NCBI GenBank assembly: GCA_015232795.1
Contig: JADFYX010000149.1
Coordinates: 1-6,271 of the forward strand
Direction: 5' to 3'
Origin: Magnetococcales bacterium
GTDB taxonomy: Bacteria > Pseudomonadota > Magnetococcia > Magnetococcales > JADFYX01
Length of the DNA: 6,271 nt
Shown here: positions 4,953 to 6,271 of the stretch, one piece after another
Layout: each line of letters opens with the position of its first letter
Position numbering within the stretch: position 1 is the first letter of the stretch
Notes under the pieces: generated by a model
Database searches by the model: none
What the model was told of the DNA's origin: nothing
Seen by the model: only the letters and a program-made list of their open reading frames with translations
Made by a program: the position numbers and the translations under genes

Positions 4953-6271
4953 TTAGCAATTTTTTTCACACCATTTTTCCCAAATCCTTCGTAACTCACA
5001 GGTTAAATCATAGGTAAATTTTTGGCAGTCGCATATAGGAGATTGTAAAAATCGCTCCCGAAGCCCTAAACACAGCTTTTCTAGTCTTGGGGGATCAATT
5101 ATAAGCTCACTCACAAGTTTAACATACTCATCTAAATTATTTACAACCAACTCCTCAAGACCCACAGCCATAAGCACGCTTTGGCCATGACGACCTGCAA
5201 AAGTATTTCCAGAGGTTGTCACAACGGGCACCCCCATCAAAAGAGCCTCCATTGTTGTAAGTCCACCTGAATATGGTAGTGTATCTAAAACTAGATCAAC
5301 TGAATTATATCTTGCAAGAAACTCCCGGTGAGGCATCTTACCCTCAACAATTATTCTGCTTTGCTCAACACCAGCATTGGTAAAATAATTTTTAACTCTC
5401 TTTACGTTAGCAACATCATCCATTTTAGCGTACAGCAATAACAGCTTGGTTTTTGGATGTTTGCGTAATATTTTTGCCCAAACAGCAGCCATTCCTGCAT
5501 TAATTTTTGCCGGGTTAGCAAAACAGCCCAACAAAAGTTCGTTGGTATTTAATGGTTTAACTCTTTTAATATCGGGAATATATCCAGGAGGAGTATAACA
5601 GACCCAGGAGTCTGGCATTCTTAAGACATTTTCAGTATGAAACCTATCTTCATCCTCAGGCACATAGTACTTATCTGCGATAAGCCAGTCCATTGCTGGC
5701 AGCCCTGTAGTACCAACATAGCCAGCCCAACTCATTTGAATAGGTGCTGGCTTTTTTGCAAACGTATTCAACCTGTTGTTAATTGTATGGCCTGCAAGAT
5801 CAATTAAAATATCAATTTTATCAGCAACAATAACCTTGGCAAGCTCACTGTCACCCATACCATCGGTTTTACACCAATTATCGCAGTAGCTCTTTAATAG
5901 TTGGGTCAACTCATCATTTTTGTGTTCTGCATAACAGATAATTTCTAACTCATCACGGGAATAATGTTTTAAAAATCCTGTCATAAAATAGCCAACAGGA
6001 TGCAGTCCAAGATCTGGGGATACAAGGCCTATACGCAATTTTCGCTTTGGGGAAATATCTTTAATGTGGTGTGTGATATTAATATCTGAATTTACAGCTA
6101 TGGTATTGGCAAACTCTTTATGCATTTTGAATAAATTTTCTTGAGTTTGGTCGAAAATATATTGGGAGCATAAAAACAGGCTACTATAAGCAGCAGGGTC
6201 TTTGGGTTTAATCCGTATAGCTTTTTTGTAACATTCAGCAGCCTCTTCTAGCTTTATTTGCCAATTTAAAA
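4953..6271 (-). CDS. TPR protein with O-GlcNAc transferase (SPINDLY-like, GT41) domain, 5' end beyond window
   Basis: The frame stays open to the right edge: 438 residues are visible and the N-terminus is missing. The first visible 48 residues read as a tetratricopeptide repeat (EEAAECYKKAIRIKPKDP and following helix), so the ATG ending at 6125 is an internal Met. From that Met, the catalytic region starts near residue 28 with RIGLVSPDLGLHPVGYFM; H42 matches the catalytic-region His of human OGT (H498). Then come DLAGHT (109-114), PAPIQMSWAGYVGTTGLPAMD (127-146), FANPAKI (202-208, with K207 matching the UDP-binding Lys of OGT), and LDTLPYSGGLTTMEALLMG (280-298), the sugar-nucleotide binding loop. 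GT41 enzymes add GlcNAc or another sugar to Ser/Thr of proteins, with the TPRs holding the substrate. Substrate here is unknown; flagellin or surface proteins are possible. No clear terminator follows the stop. Confidence 0.88.
   Translation of the reverse strand, partial: LNWQIKLEEAAECYKKAIRIKPKDPAAYSSLFLCSQYIFDQTQENLFKMHKEFANTIAVNSDINITHHIKDISPKRKLRIGLVSPDLGLHPVGYFMTGFLKHYSRDELEIICYAEHKNDELTQLLKSYCDNWCKTDGMGDSELAKVIVADKIDILIDLAGHTINNRLNTFAKKPAPIQMSWAGYVGTTGLPAMDWLIADKYYVPEDEDRFHTENVLRMPDSWVCYTPPGYIPDIKRVKPLNTNELLLGCFANPAKINAGMAAVWAKILRKHPKTKLLLLYAKMDDVANVKRVKNYFTNAGVEQSRIIVEGKMPHREFLARYNSVDLVLDTLPYSGGLTTMEALLMGVPVVTTSGNTFAGRHGQSVLMAVGLEELVVNNLDEYVKLVSELIIDPPRLEKLCLGLRERFLQSPICDCQKFTYDLTCELRRIWEKWCEKNC

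Noticed and set aside
6075..6086. Perfect palindrome GATATTAATATC
   Set aside because: It lies inside the glycosyltransferase coding sequence, in AT-rich codons, with no promoter context; probably chance.
1..6271. A single defence island or CRISPR array
   Set aside because: No CRISPR repeats, cas, restriction, transposase or integrase genes are present. The five genes have ordinary complete domains and no shared operon.

Overview
The window reads as an accessory stretch of a Gram-negative, probably proteobacterial, chromosome. Reasons: the genes are moderately AT-rich with very AT-rich spacers; the receiver domain belongs to the 'MPPGxDGxET' branch I associate with proteobacterial signalling proteins; the permease resembles the SO_0444-type transporter of Shewanella; and the right-hand gene is a bacterial SPINDLY/OGT-type glycosyltransferase with TPRs. 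The G-rich hairpin block at the left edge resembles intergenic repeats seen in some proteobacteria (possibly Magnetococcales-like). That finer placement is a guess from memory and not shown by the sequence.

Layout, left to right. Bases 1-234 are non-coding and hold a G-rich hairpin, an inverted repeat, candidate promoters, and three copies of TTATCGGCAA. They precede a Fic-domain protein AMPylase candidate (235-1410, +) with an N-terminal self-inhibitory motif and a C-terminal winged helix. Its stop codon lies in one arm of a long hairpin (1406-1469). Next come a pair of 22-base direct repeats and a stand-alone receiver-domain response regulator (1566-2192, +). A short AT-rich spacer follows, then a NreB/NrsD-like MFS transporter with a His-rich tail (2296-3702, +). 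Ten bases separate its stop from that of a convergent SO_0444-type (PF03773-like) metal permease (3713-4846, -). The window ends inside a TPR plus OGT-like glycosyltransferase gene (4953 to the right edge, -).

How they may work together. The two convergent transporters look like a metal-efflux locus: a candidate Ni/Co exporter with a histidine tail and a candidate Cu/Zn exporter with a Cys/Ser-rich loop. No metal-sensing regulator is visible in the window. The Fic protein, the orphan response regulator and the glycosyltransferase have no clear functional tie to that pair. One possible regulatory link is an 18-base AT-rich element (17/18 identical) found both upstream of fic and just upstream of the MFS gene. 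No complete new multi-gene system is evident; the most interesting signals are the repeated candidate operator sites and hairpins between genes.
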